This document shows positions 50,958 to 59,667 of a stretch of DNA of 64,000 bases, piece after piece; position 1 is the first letter of the stretch; each line of letters begins with the position of its first letter. Source of the DNA: CAJBVW01 sp964457335 (GTDB taxonomy: Bacteria; Myxococcota_A; UBA796; SXON01); NCBI GenBank assembly GCA_964457335.1, contig CAYWGD010000021.1, positions 1 through 64,000 on the forward strand. Reading direction: 5' to 3'. The notes beneath the pieces are model-generated. The model did not search any database. It saw only the letters and a list, made by a program, of their open reading frames with translations, and was not told the origin of the DNA. Position numbers and translations under genes: made by a program.

Positions 50958-52166
50958 CTACAACATCGCCGGGTCGGTCAGCCGCGCGTTCGTCTGGCGC
51001 AAGCGCTGGCCGAGCACGCGCATCATCTTCCAGAGGACCTCGTTGCCGAGCTCGGGCTCGCGGCGGCAGAACTCGCGGAGCTGCTCGGCGGACACGCTGA
51101 TGGCGCTCCCGAAGCTCACCCCCGCGACCGACGCGGAGCGGGGGAGCTCGTCGGCCATCGCGAGCTCGCCGAAGTGCTCGCCGGCGCCGAGGCGCGTCAC
51201 CTCGATGCCGTTCACCATCACGGCGACCTCGCCCTCGAGGATGACGAACATGCTCGTGCCCGGGCTGCCCTGCTCCACGAGGAGCTCGCCCGGCGCGAAG
51301 TAGTGCTCCTCCACGATGCGCCCCACCTGGAGGCGCGCGGCGTAGGGGAGGTCTTCGAAGAGGAACATCGTCTCCAGCATGCCCGCGCGAGCGGCCATGT
51401 CGTCGCCGCGGTCGGCGCCCTCGGGATCGAGGAGCAGCATGCTTACGTTGTCGGGGCCCCCGCGGTCCAGCGCGGCCTGGAGCAGCGCGTCCACGGCGCC
51501 CTCGAGGTCGTCGCGCGCGCCCTCCTGGAGCATCAGCTCGGGGGCCACCACGTCGGAGAGGCCGTCGGAGCAGAGGAGCAGCCGGTCGCCGGGGAGCAGG
51601 TCGACCGCCGCGAGGGAGGGCTGCACGGTGGGGTACAGGCCGACCGCGCGCGTGATGACGTGGCGGTGCCGCGAGGCGCGGGCCTCCTCGTAGGTCATCT
51701 TGCCGGTGCGGACGAGCTCGTTGACCATCGAGTGGTCCTCGGTGAGCTGGCGCAGCTCGCCGTCGCGGACGAGGTAGGCGCGCGAGTCGCCGACGTGGGC
51801 GAGGAAGGCCGTGCCCTGGGCGAGCACGACGGAGACCACGGTGGTGGTCATGCCCGCGCGGCCCTCGGCCTCGGCCGTCTCGTAGATGCGGCGGCTCGCG
51901 GTCTGGAGCACCTCGTCGATCGCGGTGAGCACCGCGTTGCGCGAGTCGATGTTCGGGTTGTCCTCGAACGCGCCGACGCGCTTGCCGATGAGGTCCGCGC
52001 TCTCCCGGAAGGACTCGACGCAGATCGCCGACGCGACCTCGCCGCACGCGCGACCGCCCACGCCGTCCGCCACCACGAAGATGCCGGCTTCCGGCAGGGC
52101 GAGGAGCGCGTCCTCGTTGTGGTTCCGCTTCTTTCCGGGGTCGGTACGCGCCGCGTGCTTCCGCAT
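50958..52166 (-). CDS. PP2C protein phosphatase fused to a cyclic-nucleotide-binding domain
   Basis: A 402-residue cytosolic signalling protein. Residues 1-245 are a PP2C (PPM) phosphatase with the metal aspartates in NEDALLALPEAGIFVVADGVGG, MTTTVVSVVLAQ, HVGDSRAYLVRDGEL, LLLCSDGLSD and GGPDNVSMLLL. Residues 265-390 are a cNMP/CRP-type effector domain (LQVGRIVEEHYFAPGELLVEQG...GEHFGELAMADELPRSASV, whose phosphate-cassette resembles cNMP binders). It probably removes phosphate from Ser/Thr kinase targets under control of a cyclic nucleotide or similar ligand. The kinase at 4 kb is a possible opponent, by inference only. Confidence 0.88.
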   Translation of the reverse strand: MRKHAARTDPGKKRNHNEDALLALPEAGIFVVADGVGGRACGEVASAICVESFRESADLIGKRVGAFEDNPNIDSRNAVLTAIDEVLQTASRRIYETAEAEGRAGMTTTVVSVVLAQGTAFLAHVGDSRAYLVRDGELRQLTEDHSMVNELVRTGKMTYEEARASRHRHVITRAVGLYPTVQPSLAAVDLLPGDRLLLCSDGLSDVVAPELMLQEGARDDLEGAVDALLQAALDRGGPDNVSMLLLDPEGADRGDDMAARAGMLETMFLFEDLPYAARLQVGRIVEEHYFAPGELLVEQGSPGTSMFVILEGEVAVMVNGIEVTRLGAGEHFGELAMADELPRSASVAGVSFGSAISVSAEQLREFCRREPELGNEVLWKMMRVLGQRLRQTNARLTDPAML

Positions 52167-52361
52167 CCCCGCCTTCTACCACGGCGGCGCGTCGGCGCGG
52201 TCGGGACGGAAGGGTCGCCTCCCCGGAGCGCCCGGGCTCCGCCGCCCGTTTTCCCGCGACGAGAGTCGCTTCCGTACGTTGGTCGTTCCTTGGCTCGACG
52301 GAGGCGGCCGCGCTACCGGGGAGGGCATGCACGAGACGGTGGCGCTCGACCGGCCGGAACC

Positions 52362-53588
52362 ATGACGCCCGCCGTGGAGCTCGAAGGGTACGCGGAGGTG
52401 CGCGCCAGCGGCCAGATCGGGGTCGAGGGCGTGCCGTGGAACCTCACCGAGCGGCTCCGCCCGCGCTTCGCCATCCCCATCGGCGAGCGTGTCACGGTCG
52501 AGACCGTGGTCGAGGCCTCGCTCACGCAGGGCCGGGACGCGACGTACGAGGCCGCGAGCCTCATCCAGGCGTCCGACGTGGGCCCGCTGCTCGAGGCCGC
52601 CGGGTGCACCTACGATCCCGAGCCCCGCTACGACTCGATCGACGACTACCTGTCGGTCGAGCGCCTCGCGGTGGACCTCAACCTGAAGGCCGCCGACCTC
52701 ACGATCGGCCGCCAGGCCCTCAACTGGGGCTCGGGCCTCGTGTTCCACCCGACCGACCTCTACGCCGAGGTCGTCGCGACCGAGCCCTGGCGGGAGCGCC
52801 GCGGCGTGAACGCTGTGAAGGCGGCGATCCCCGTGGGGGATCACCAGGTCACCGCGGTGGTGGCGGTCGACGACGACCTCGCGCCGCTGTACGAGGAGCG
52901 CCCGGAGGACCTCGACATCTCCGCAGCCGTCAAGGTCACCCTCCGCGCCGGCGGGACCGACATCTCGCCGGTGGGGCACGTCCGCAGCGACGGCGCCTGG
53001 TTCGCCGGGGCCGATCTGCGCGGCACCCTCGGCGTGGGCTGGTGGGTCGAGGGCGGCTGGCACGGCGCCCCGACCCGGGGAGGGGGCGACGAGGACGGCG
53101 CCGCCGAGATCGTCGCCGGCCTCGACTACTCCTTCGCCGTCCTGCAGATCCTCTACGTCGCCGCCGAGTACCGCTACGACGGCAGCGGGGCGGCGCCCGA
53201 GGACTACGACTACGCCGCGCGCTCGTCCGGCGTGGCCAACCCCTTCGACTGCGCGTTCCTGCCCCCGCCCACCGAGGATCCGCGCACCACGCTCGGCGTC
53301 CACTACGCCGACGCGATCGTGCGCCTCGGCGTCACCGAGGACGTGAGCGTGGCCGGCACCGCGATCGTCAACCTGCTCGACGGGACCGGCTACGCCGTCC
53401 CCGACATCTCCGCGAACCTCGGCTCCCACGCCGTCGCCCACGTGGGGGCCCAGATCCCCTTCGGCGAAGGCGGGGAGTTCCGCCCGGCCGACGAGGACCT
53501 CACCTTCACCGCCGGCACCTACTCCGCGGACCTCTCCGGGCTCGTCCCGGACGCGACCCTGCTCGCGTGGGTCCGCTACAGCTTCTGA
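52362..53588 (+). CDS. Outer-membrane beta-barrel protein of the ABC/LolA-like module
   Basis: A 408-residue protein with alternating hydrophobic strands and aromatic turns throughout (VELEGYAEVRASGQIGVEG, DLTIGRQALNWGSGLVFHP, ending LLAWVRYSF with a C-terminal Phe, as in many BAM-assembled barrels). GRQ...NWG recalls outer-membrane porins of the DUF1302/alginate type. From the ATG at 52362 no signal peptide is seen, so the true start or a frame error upstream should be checked. It leads a plus-strand run with the ABC transporter genes (8-base gap). Confidence 0.55.
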   Translation: MTPAVELEGYAEVRASGQIGVEGVPWNLTERLRPRFAIPIGERVTVETVVEASLTQGRDATYEAASLIQASDVGPLLEAAGCTYDPEPRYDSIDDYLSVERLAVDLNLKAADLTIGRQALNWGSGLVFHPTDLYAEVVATEPWRERRGVNAVKAAIPVGDHQVTAVVAVDDDLAPLYEERPEDLDISAAVKVTLRAGGTDISPVGHVRSDGAWFAGADLRGTLGVGWWVEGGWHGAPTRGGGDEDGAAEIVAGLDYSFAVLQILYVAAEYRYDGSGAAPEDYDYAARSSGVANPFDCAFLPPPTEDPRTTLGVHYADAIVRLGVTEDVSVAGTAIVNLLDGTGYAVPDISANLGSHAVAHVGAQIPFGEGGEFRPADEDLTFTAGTYSADLSGLVPDATLLAWVRYSF

Positions 53589-53596
53589 GGCACCAG

Positions 53597-54310
53597 ATGG
53601 CTCTCTGCGAGCTCCGCGACGTCAAGAAGATCTACCCGATGGGCGAGCTGGAGGTGCAGGCGCTGCGCGGCGTCGACCTCGCCATCGACGCGGGCGAGTT
53701 CACCGTGATCGCGGGCCCGTCGGGCTCGGGCAAGTCCACGGTGCTCAACCTCATCGGCTGCCTCGACCGGCCGACCGCCGGGGCGGTGCACCTCGAGGGC
53801 AAGGACGTGGCCACGCTGCGCGACGCCGAGCTCGGCGCGGTCCGCGCGGCGCGCATCGGCTTCATCTTCCAGAGCTTCAACCTGATTCCCGTGCTGACGG
53901 CCTTCGAGAACGTGGAGCTCGCGCTCCGGCTCGCGGGCCACACCCACGACAACCGCGCCCGCGTCGAGAAGGCGCTCACGGACGTGGGCCTGGGCGAGCA
54001 CATGCACCGGCGGCCGGCCCAGCTCTCCGGCGGCCAGCAGCAGCGCGTCGCGATCGCCCGCGCGCTCGTGAAGGCCCCCGCGCTCGTCATCGCCGACGAG
54101 CCCACGGCCAACCTGGACTCGCACAACGGCAAGGCCATCCTCGAGCTCATGCGCCAGATGAACGAGCGCGACGGCGTCACCTTCCTCTTCTCGACGCACG
54201 ACCCGATGGTGATGGAGCAGGCCAAGCGGGTGGTCCGCCTCGTGGACGGCGCGATCGTGGACGACACGCGGCGCGCCGCCCGCCGGCCGGAAGAGGGGAG
54301 CGCGTCGTGA
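53597..54310 (+). CDS. LolD/MacB-type ABC transporter ATPase
   Basis: A 237-residue ATPase. Walker A GPSGSGKST, Q-loop FQSFNLIPVLTAFENV, signature LSGGQQQRVAIARAL, Walker B ALVIADEPTANLDS and switch His in FSTHD are all intact. The sequence is of the type that serves lipoprotein release (LolD), MacB and FtsE. Its end overlaps the first permease start by four bases. With two permeases and a LolA-like protein in the same run it most likely powers export of a lipid or lipoprotein from the inner membrane. Confidence 0.9.
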   Translation: MALCELRDVKKIYPMGELEVQALRGVDLAIDAGEFTVIAGPSGSGKSTVLNLIGCLDRPTAGAVHLEGKDVATLRDAELGAVRAARIGFIFQSFNLIPVLTAFENVELALRLAGHTHDNRARVEKALTDVGLGEHMHRRPAQLSGGQQQRVAIARALVKAPALVIADEPTANLDSHNGKAILELMRQMNERDGVTFLFSTHDPMVMEQAKRVVRLVDGAIVDDTRRAARRPEEGSAS

Positions 54311-55512
54311 TCTTCCTCGCCCAGCTCGCGCTGCGGAACCTGTTCCGCAACGTGAACCGCACGTTCATCACCTCGATCACCGTCGTGTTCGGCGTCGCCC
54401 TCCCGATCCTCGGCTGGGGCATGGTCGACGGGCTCGACGTGAACACGCTCCGCGCCGCCCGCAGCACCACGGTCGGCGACGTGCTCCTGCGCCCCGACGG
54501 CTACCCCACCGACGGGCTCGAGTACCCGCTCGCGGACGCGGCGCCGCTCGGCGCGCTCGCCGGAAAGCTCGACGCCGTCGCGCCGGACGCCTGGGCGGCC
54601 CGCACGGTCTTCCCGTCGCGGCTCGTGAAGGGCGTGGAGTCCGTCCGCGCGCAGGGCATCGCCTACGACGCCGCGACCGACGCGCGCGTGTTTCCCCGCG
54701 ACGAGTGGGCGCTCGAGGGCGCGTGGCCCGCCGTGGGCGCGACCGAGATCGTGCTCGGCCAGGGCCTCGCGCGGCTCCTCGACGCGAAGGTCGGCGACGA
54801 CCTCGTGGTCGAGGCGCGCACGTTCCCGGGGGCGCTCAACGCGCTCACGTTCCGCGTCGCCGGCGTCGTGAACACCGACAGCGGGGCCACCGACAACCTC
54901 GGCTTCTGGATGGAGCTCGGCATCGCCGAACAGCTCCTCCAGCTCGACGGGCGGCGCACCCACGTGGCGCTGCGGGCCGACGCGCCCGAGCGTGTCGCCG
55001 CCGACCTCGGCGGGCTCGGGTGGAGCGTGCGGACGCTCGCGGAGGAGTGCGCCGACATCCTCGCGGCCAACATGATCCGCCGCTACGCCCTGCTCTTCCT
55101 CGTCGGGATCATCTTCCTCATCGCGGGGGTGGGCATCGCGAACACGGTCATCATGGCGGCCTACGAGCGGGTGCGGGAGATCGGCACGCTCGTGGCGCTC
55201 GGCATGAAGAAGCGCGACGTCGGGGCGTTGTTCTTGCTCGAGGGCGCCGGGATGGGGCTCGTGGCCGGGCTGCTCGGCGTGGCGCTGGGCGCCGCGGGGG
55301 TGCTCTACTGGCAGGCGAACGGCATCTACCTCGGGGAGGCCGTGAAGCAGGCCGGAAACGTCGCCATGGGCGCGACGCTCTACATGCAGTTCCGGTGGCC
55401 GCCCATCCTCGTCTCCTTCGGCTTCGGGCTCGGCATCGCGATCTTCGCGTCGCTCTGGCCGGCGCGCTACGCCGCCAACCTCAACCCCGCGGACGCGGTG
55501 AAGGCGGACTGA
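54307..55512 (+). CDS. ABC transporter permease (FtsX/MacB type), subunit 1
   Basis: A 401-residue inner-membrane protein with the LolC/E layout: one N-terminal helix (ITVVFGVALPILGWGMV), a large periplasmic domain (about residues 40-255), and three C-terminal helices (LLFLVGIIFLIAGVGIANTVIM; GLLGVALGAAGVLYW; FGFGLGIAIFASLWP). VREIGTLVALGMKKRDV is the coupling-helix motif. GTG start overlaps the ATPase stop. Partner of the next permease. Confidence 0.88.
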   Translation: MIFLAQLALRNLFRNVNRTFITSITVVFGVALPILGWGMVDGLDVNTLRAARSTTVGDVLLRPDGYPTDGLEYPLADAAPLGALAGKLDAVAPDAWAARTVFPSRLVKGVESVRAQGIAYDAATDARVFPRDEWALEGAWPAVGATEIVLGQGLARLLDAKVGDDLVVEARTFPGALNALTFRVAGVVNTDSGATDNLGFWMELGIAEQLLQLDGRRTHVALRADAPERVAADLGGLGWSVRTLAEECADILAANMIRRYALLFLVGIIFLIAGVGIANTVIMAAYERVREIGTLVALGMKKRDVGALFLLEGAGMGLVAGLLGVALGAAGVLYWQANGIYLGEAVKQAGNVAMGATLYMQFRWPPILVSFGFGLGIAIFASLWPARYAANLNPADAVKAD

Positions 55513-56738
55513 TGCTGCTCTCCATGGCGCTCCGCAACGCGCTGCGCAACCGCCGCCGCTCCCTGCTCACCGTCACGATGGTCATGCTCGGCGTCGCGTG
55601 CCTCACCGTCGCGATGTGCTGGATCGAGGGGCTCTTCGGCTCGATGGTCGGGAGCGCGGCGAACCTCGCCGGGCACGTGCGCGTGGTCGAGGCCGACTAC
55701 GCCCGCCGCGAGCAGCTCAACCCGATCCACGAGAACATCGCCGTCAGCGCGCCGCTCGAGGCCGCGATCGCGGCGGTGCCGGGGGTCGTCGCCGTCCACC
55801 CGCGCATCTCGATGGGCGTCACCGCGTCGGTGGGCGAGGAGCTCGGCGAGGAGTTCGGCCTCGTCCAGGGCGGCCCCATCGCGCTCTTCGAGGGGCCCCT
55901 CGACGTCGACGGGCACCTCGCGGAGGGGCGCATGCTCGCCGCGGACGACGAGGCGGTCATCGGCAAGAAGCTCGTCGAGAAGCTCGGCGCGAAGCTCGGC
56001 GACGAGGTGGTGCTGCTCGGCCAGACGCAGGACGGGTCGCTCTCCCCGGCCAAGGTCAAGCTCGTGGGCATCGCCGACCTCGGCAACGCGATGCAGAACC
56101 GCCAGATCTTCCTCACCCTCGAGAAGGTCCGCTACCTCGCGGACATCCCCGAGGGCGCCGTGGAGCTCGCGGTGTACACCACCGACCGCGCGGACGCGCG
56201 GGAGCTCGCGGGCCGCCTCGCGGCGCTGCCCGAGCTCGCGGGCAAGGACGTGAAGTCCTGGGATCAGCGCCCGCCCTTCGACTCCGTGCTCGGGCTCGTC
56301 TCCACGGTGCACACCATCGCGGCGGCCGTGATGGTGTTCATCACCGCGCTCGGGGTGCTCAACACGATGCTCATGAGCGTGCTCGAGCGCACCGCCGAGA
56401 TCGGCGTCATGCGCGCGATGGGGCTGCGCCGCGCCCAGGTGATCCAGCTCTTCGTGCTCGAAGCGCTCGGCATCTCCGCGGTCGGCGGCGTGCTCGGCGC
56501 GGTGCTCGGCGGGCTCGGGGGCTGGTGGCTCCAGGTGCGCGGGGTGAACCTCGGCTCCATCGTCGACAAGCTGCCCGCCACGATCCCCATGAATTCCACG
56601 GTGTACGGGCACGTGACGCCCGACATCCTCGCCTCCGCGGTGCTGCTCGGCCTCGCCACGGCGGTCGTCGGCGGGGTGCTCCCCGCGTTCCGCGCGTCCC
56701 GGATCGAGCCCATCGAGGCCATGCGCCACCGGCGTTAG
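55512..56738 (+). CDS. ABC transporter permease (FtsX/MacB type), subunit 2
   Basis: A 408-residue inner-membrane protein with the same plan as its neighbour: N-terminal helix (SLLTVTMVMLGVACLTVAM), periplasmic domain, and three C-terminal helices including MVFITALGVLNTMLMSVL and a Gly-rich GVLGAVLGGLGGWW. Coupling motif: AEIGVMRAMGLRRAQV. The ATG shares one base with the upstream stop (TGATG). The pair may form a heterodimer like LolC-LolE. Confidence 0.88.
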   Translation: MLLSMALRNALRNRRRSLLTVTMVMLGVACLTVAMCWIEGLFGSMVGSAANLAGHVRVVEADYARREQLNPIHENIAVSAPLEAAIAAVPGVVAVHPRISMGVTASVGEELGEEFGLVQGGPIALFEGPLDVDGHLAEGRMLAADDEAVIGKKLVEKLGAKLGDEVVLLGQTQDGSLSPAKVKLVGIADLGNAMQNRQIFLTLEKVRYLADIPEGAVELAVYTTDRADARELAGRLAALPELAGKDVKSWDQRPPFDSVLGLVSTVHTIAAAVMVFITALGVLNTMLMSVLERTAEIGVMRAMGLRRAQVIQLFVLEALGISAVGGVLGAVLGGLGGWWLQVRGVNLGSIVDKLPATIPMNSTVYGHVTPDILASAVLLGLATAVVGGVLPAFRASRIEPIEAMRHRR

Positions 56739-56747
56739 GAGAACCCC

Positions 56748-57482
56748 ATGCTCCGCTTCGTCCTGACCTTCCTGCTCGCCCTGCTCCCGATGGTCGCCCA
56801 CGCGGCCACCCTCGACGAGATCCTGGCGAAGATCGACTCGAACATGACGTTCGACACCCGCGAGACCACCATCCGCATGACGGTGACCAAGGGCGACCGT
56901 GTGAAGACGTACCGGATGCACAGCTACGGTCGCGGCGCGGACGAGTCCGCCGTCGAGTACCTCGAGCCCGCCCGCGACAAGGGCACGAAGATGCTCAAGA
57001 ACGGGGCCGACCTCTGGATGTGGCTCCCGGCCGTCGAGAAGACCCAGAAGATCTCCGGCCACATGCTCCGCCAGAGCATGATGGGCTCGGACATGTCCTA
57101 CGAGGACCTGATGCAGGCCTCGGGCTGGCGCAAGCAGTACAGCGGCACCGTCGTGGGCGAGGAGTCGCTCGACGGGCGCAAGGTCTGGAAGCTCGAGCTC
57201 AAGGCCGTCACCCCGGACGTGAGCTACCCCCGGCGCCTCGTGTGGGTCGACCAGGCCACGAACATCCCGCTCAAGCAGGAGCTCTACGCGCTCTCGGGCA
57301 TGCTGCTCAAGACCTGGACCATGTCCGACGTGAAGGACTTCGGCGGCCGGCAGTTCCCCACGAAGATGGTCATCGAGGACAAGGTGCAGCAGAACAGCCG
57401 CACCGAGCTCGTCTTCGAGGACATGAAGTTCGCCGTGCCGCTCGAGGCCGAGGTCTTCTCGATGCGCTGGTTGGAGCGGTAG
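56748..57482 (+). CDS. LolA-like outer-membrane lipoprotein-sorting protein
   Basis: A 244-residue exported protein (signal MLRFVLTFLLALLPMVAHA). LDEILAKIDSNMTFDTRETTIRMTV, KNGADLWMWLPAVEKTQKISGHM and GSDMSYEDLM are characteristic of the LolA-like lipoprotein-sorting family with an open beta barrel and hydrophobic pocket. It is not the housekeeping LolA by length or position. The ATG is 9 bases after permease 2 with GGAG at 56737-56740. Followed by hairpin copy C. Confidence 0.85.
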   Translation: MLRFVLTFLLALLPMVAHAATLDEILAKIDSNMTFDTRETTIRMTVTKGDRVKTYRMHSYGRGADESAVEYLEPARDKGTKMLKNGADLWMWLPAVEKTQKISGHMLRQSMMGSDMSYEDLMQASGWRKQYSGTVVGEESLDGRKVWKLELKAVTPDVSYPRRLVWVDQATNIPLKQELYALSGMLLKTWTMSDVKDFGGRQFPTKMVIEDKVQQNSRTELVFEDMKFAVPLEAEVFSMRWLER

Positions 57483-57484
57483 AT

Positions 57485-57545
57485 CTTCTTCTTCTTGGGG
57501 CAGGGGGGGCTCCGCCCCCCCCGCAACGCCCCCCCCCTCGCTCCG
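57485..57545 (+). repeat. 3-prime hairpin family, copy C
   Basis: TCTTCTTCTTCTTGGGGC starts within a few bases of the LolA-like stop; the GGGGGGG/CCCCCCC stem runs to GCAACGCCCC (about 57533). A further GC run follows. The pyrimidine-rich tract is at the 5-prime side of the hairpin, unlike an intrinsic terminator. Confidence 0.75.
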
Positions 57546-57560
57546 GGGGCCCCTACGCGG

Positions 57561-58898
57561 CTACGGACACGCCTCCGTGCTCGCCGTGCAGCCCCGGTCG
57601 CACGTGACCGTGTCGGTGAGCGAGGTGGCGTCGCCGTAGCAGTAGTAGTTCTCGGAGGCGCGGAACTGGGCGATGTCGTAGGTCTCGTTGTCCTGCCCGC
57701 CCGTGCCCCAGTCGCAGCCGACCGCGTCCACGGTGCCGCCGAGGTCGCTCGACAGGTAGATGCCGCCGCCGATGCGCCCGCTGTTCTCCGAGAAGCCCGC
57801 GGCGCCGAGCGCGGTCGCGGTGCAGGAGACGTGGCCGTAGTTCTGCATCCACAACCCGCCGCCCGCGCCGGAGGCGTAGTTGTCCTCGACGCGCGTGTCC
57901 TCGAGCGCGACCCAGCTGTACCCGCGCACGGCGATGCCGCCGCCGTAGTCGGCGTCGTTGCCCGTGACGAGGCAGTCGGTGAGCGTGAGGTTCGGCGCCG
58001 AGGGGAGCGTGCTGTCGAGCGTGTTGCTGACGATCACGCCACCGCCCTGCGTGTCGGAGACGACGCTGCCCGAGCCGCCCGAGATCGTGAAGCCCTCGAG
58101 GGTGAGCGTGCCGTTCGTCACCGCGACGATCGAGCCTTCCGCGCCGCCCGAGGTGCCGTCCGTGGTGAGCGTGGTGCGGCTCGCGCCGGCGGGGGCCACG
58201 ACGACGAGGTCGCTCGCGGCGTCGGCGACGCGCAGCTTCACGTTCCAGGTCCCGGCGCAGACGTAGGCCGTGCCGGCGCTCGCGACGACGGCGTCCGTGG
58301 ACGTGTCGCCGAGGATGACCGGGTCCTCGGACGTGCCGGCGGAGAGCGCGGCGGTGACGTCGGTCCAGGCGCCGCCCACGTCGAGGAGCGCGGCGGTGCC
58401 GTCCTCGGAGGTCGCGGCGTCGCAGTCGTCGTCGACGCCGTTGCAGAGCTCGGTGGCGCCGGGGCTCACCGAGGCGTCGGCGTCGTCGCAGTCGCCGTCC
58501 TGGGGCGCGTAGCCCTCGGCGAGCTCGCACAGGATGACGGGGGCGCCGGTGCCGTAGCCGTCCCCGTCGGAGTCGGCGTAGGCCGCGGTGCCCGCGTCCT
58601 CGTCCACGACGCCGTCGCAGTCCTGGTCGAGGCCGTCGCAGAGCTCGGGCGCGCCCGGGTACACCGTGTCGTTCGCGTCGTCGCAGTCCTCGGACGCGGC
58701 GAAGCCGTCGCCGTCGGCGTCCCCGGGGACGCCGGTGTCGGTGTCGGTGTCCGTGTCGGTGTCCGTGTCGGAGTCGGTGTCCGTGTCGGAGTCGGCGTCC
58801 GTGTCGGCGTCGGTGTCGGCGGGCGCGGTGTCGGTGTCCTTGTCGTCGCTACCGCTGCACCCGAGAGGCAGGAGGAGGAAGAGAGGGAGGAAACGCAT
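57561..58898 (-). CDS. MopE-like repeat lipoprotein with Thr-Asp stalk and beta-helix
   Basis: A 445-residue surface lipoprotein (MRFLPLFLLLPLGC, lipobox PLGC). Residues 18-60 are a stalk of DTD/DAD/DSD repeats encoded by a 6-base microsatellite. Residues 60-165 carry two or three copies of the putative metal-binding motif DxDGDGF...CDDxx...YPGAPELCDGLDQDCDG. The remainder is a right-handed beta-helix-like region rich in Gly (TISGGSGSVVSDTQGGGVIV). It converges with the LolA-like gene. Likely a Ca- or Cu-binding surface protein; role unknown. Confidence 0.8.
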   Translation of the reverse strand: MRFLPLFLLLPLGCSGSDDKDTDTAPADTDADTDADSDTDTDSDTDTDTDTDTDTGVPGDADGDGFAASEDCDDANDTVYPGAPELCDGLDQDCDGVVDEDAGTAAYADSDGDGYGTGAPVILCELAEGYAPQDGDCDDADASVSPGATELCNGVDDDCDAATSEDGTAALLDVGGAWTDVTAALSAGTSEDPVILGDTSTDAVVASAGTAYVCAGTWNVKLRVADAASDLVVVAPAGASRTTLTTDGTSGGAEGSIVAVTNGTLTLEGFTISGGSGSVVSDTQGGGVIVSNTLDSTLPSAPNLTLTDCLVTGNDADYGGGIAVRGYSWVALEDTRVEDNYASGAGGGLWMQNYGHVSCTATALGAAGFSENSGRIGGGIYLSSDLGGTVDAVGCDWGTGGQDNETYDIAQFRASENYYCYGDATSLTDTVTCDRGCTASTEACP

Positions 58899-58950
58899 GG
58901 GGACACGTTAGCCCGCGGGGCGCGCCGGCGGCTCGTCACGACCGTCAAGA

Positions 58951-59613
58951 TCAGCGCAGGATGCCGCCGGGATCGAACAACGCGCTCACCACCGGGATGC
59001 CCGCGACGAGCCAGAACAGGGTGACGATCACCGCGAGCCCGCCGAGCTGGACGGCCCACCAGCCCCACCAGCCGGGGGTCTTCCAGCGCGGGCGCGGCAC
59101 CTCGAGGAGCTCGTCGCAGACCCAGCCGTCGGGGCCGCGCGAGACGTGGGCGTACACGTCGACGTCGCCGGCGCGGCCCTCGATCGTGCCGCGGAGCCGC
59201 GGGTCGAAGCGCACGGGGAGCGCCTTGCCGTCGGCGCGGAGCACGGGCCCGGCGTCGTCGCGCCCGAGCATCGCGCGCAGGTGCCCGGCCCGCGCGTCCT
59301 CGTCGGCGAGGCGGCGCGCCGGCATCGTGTCCGGCGCCGCGAGCCGCGGCCCGAGCGAGGGGACCAGCGGGAGGACGAGCCCGAACCCGCGCCCGCCGAC
59401 GCCGATCATCCCGACCGACCACACGAGCCCGACCGAGCCCATCCCGACCGCGATCACGCCGATGGCGCCTTGCCCGATGGCCACGAACCCCCGCGCGACC
59501 TGCCCGACGGCGACGACGCCCGTGGCCATCTGCCCGAGCGCGAACACGCCGGTGGCCACCTGCCCCACGGCGATGACGCCCTCCGCCTCCTGTCCGATCG
59601 CGATCCACCGCAT
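58951..59613 (-). CDS. Membrane protein with six decapeptide repeats
   Basis: A 220-residue protein. Residues 3-65 contain six consecutive ten-residue repeats of the form xGVxAxGQxA (EGVIAVGQVA, TGVFALGQMA, TGVVAVGQVA, RGFVAIGQGA, IGVIAVGMGS, VGLVWSVGMI), which suggest a small solenoid or a set of buried strands. A soluble domain follows, with RFDPRLRGTIEGRAGDVDVYAHVSRG. A membrane helix closes the protein (LGGLAVIVTLFWLVAGIPVV). The ATG at 59613 is divergent from the zinc-ribbon gene. Repeat proteins of this look occur in other bacteria, but I know of no function. Confidence 0.55.
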   Translation of the reverse strand: MRWIAIGQEAEGVIAVGQVATGVFALGQMATGVVAVGQVARGFVAIGQGAIGVIAVGMGSVGLVWSVGMIGVGGRGFGLVLPLVPSLGPRLAAPDTMPARRLADEDARAGHLRAMLGRDDAGPVLRADGKALPVRFDPRLRGTIEGRAGDVDVYAHVSRGPDGWVCDELLEVPRPRWKTPGWWGWWAVQLGGLAVIVTLFWLVAGIPVVSALFDPGGILR

Positions 59614-59667
59614 TCGTGCACCCGGTGCCGGACGATGTACCATCCGCGAGAGCACGCGAGGCACCCG

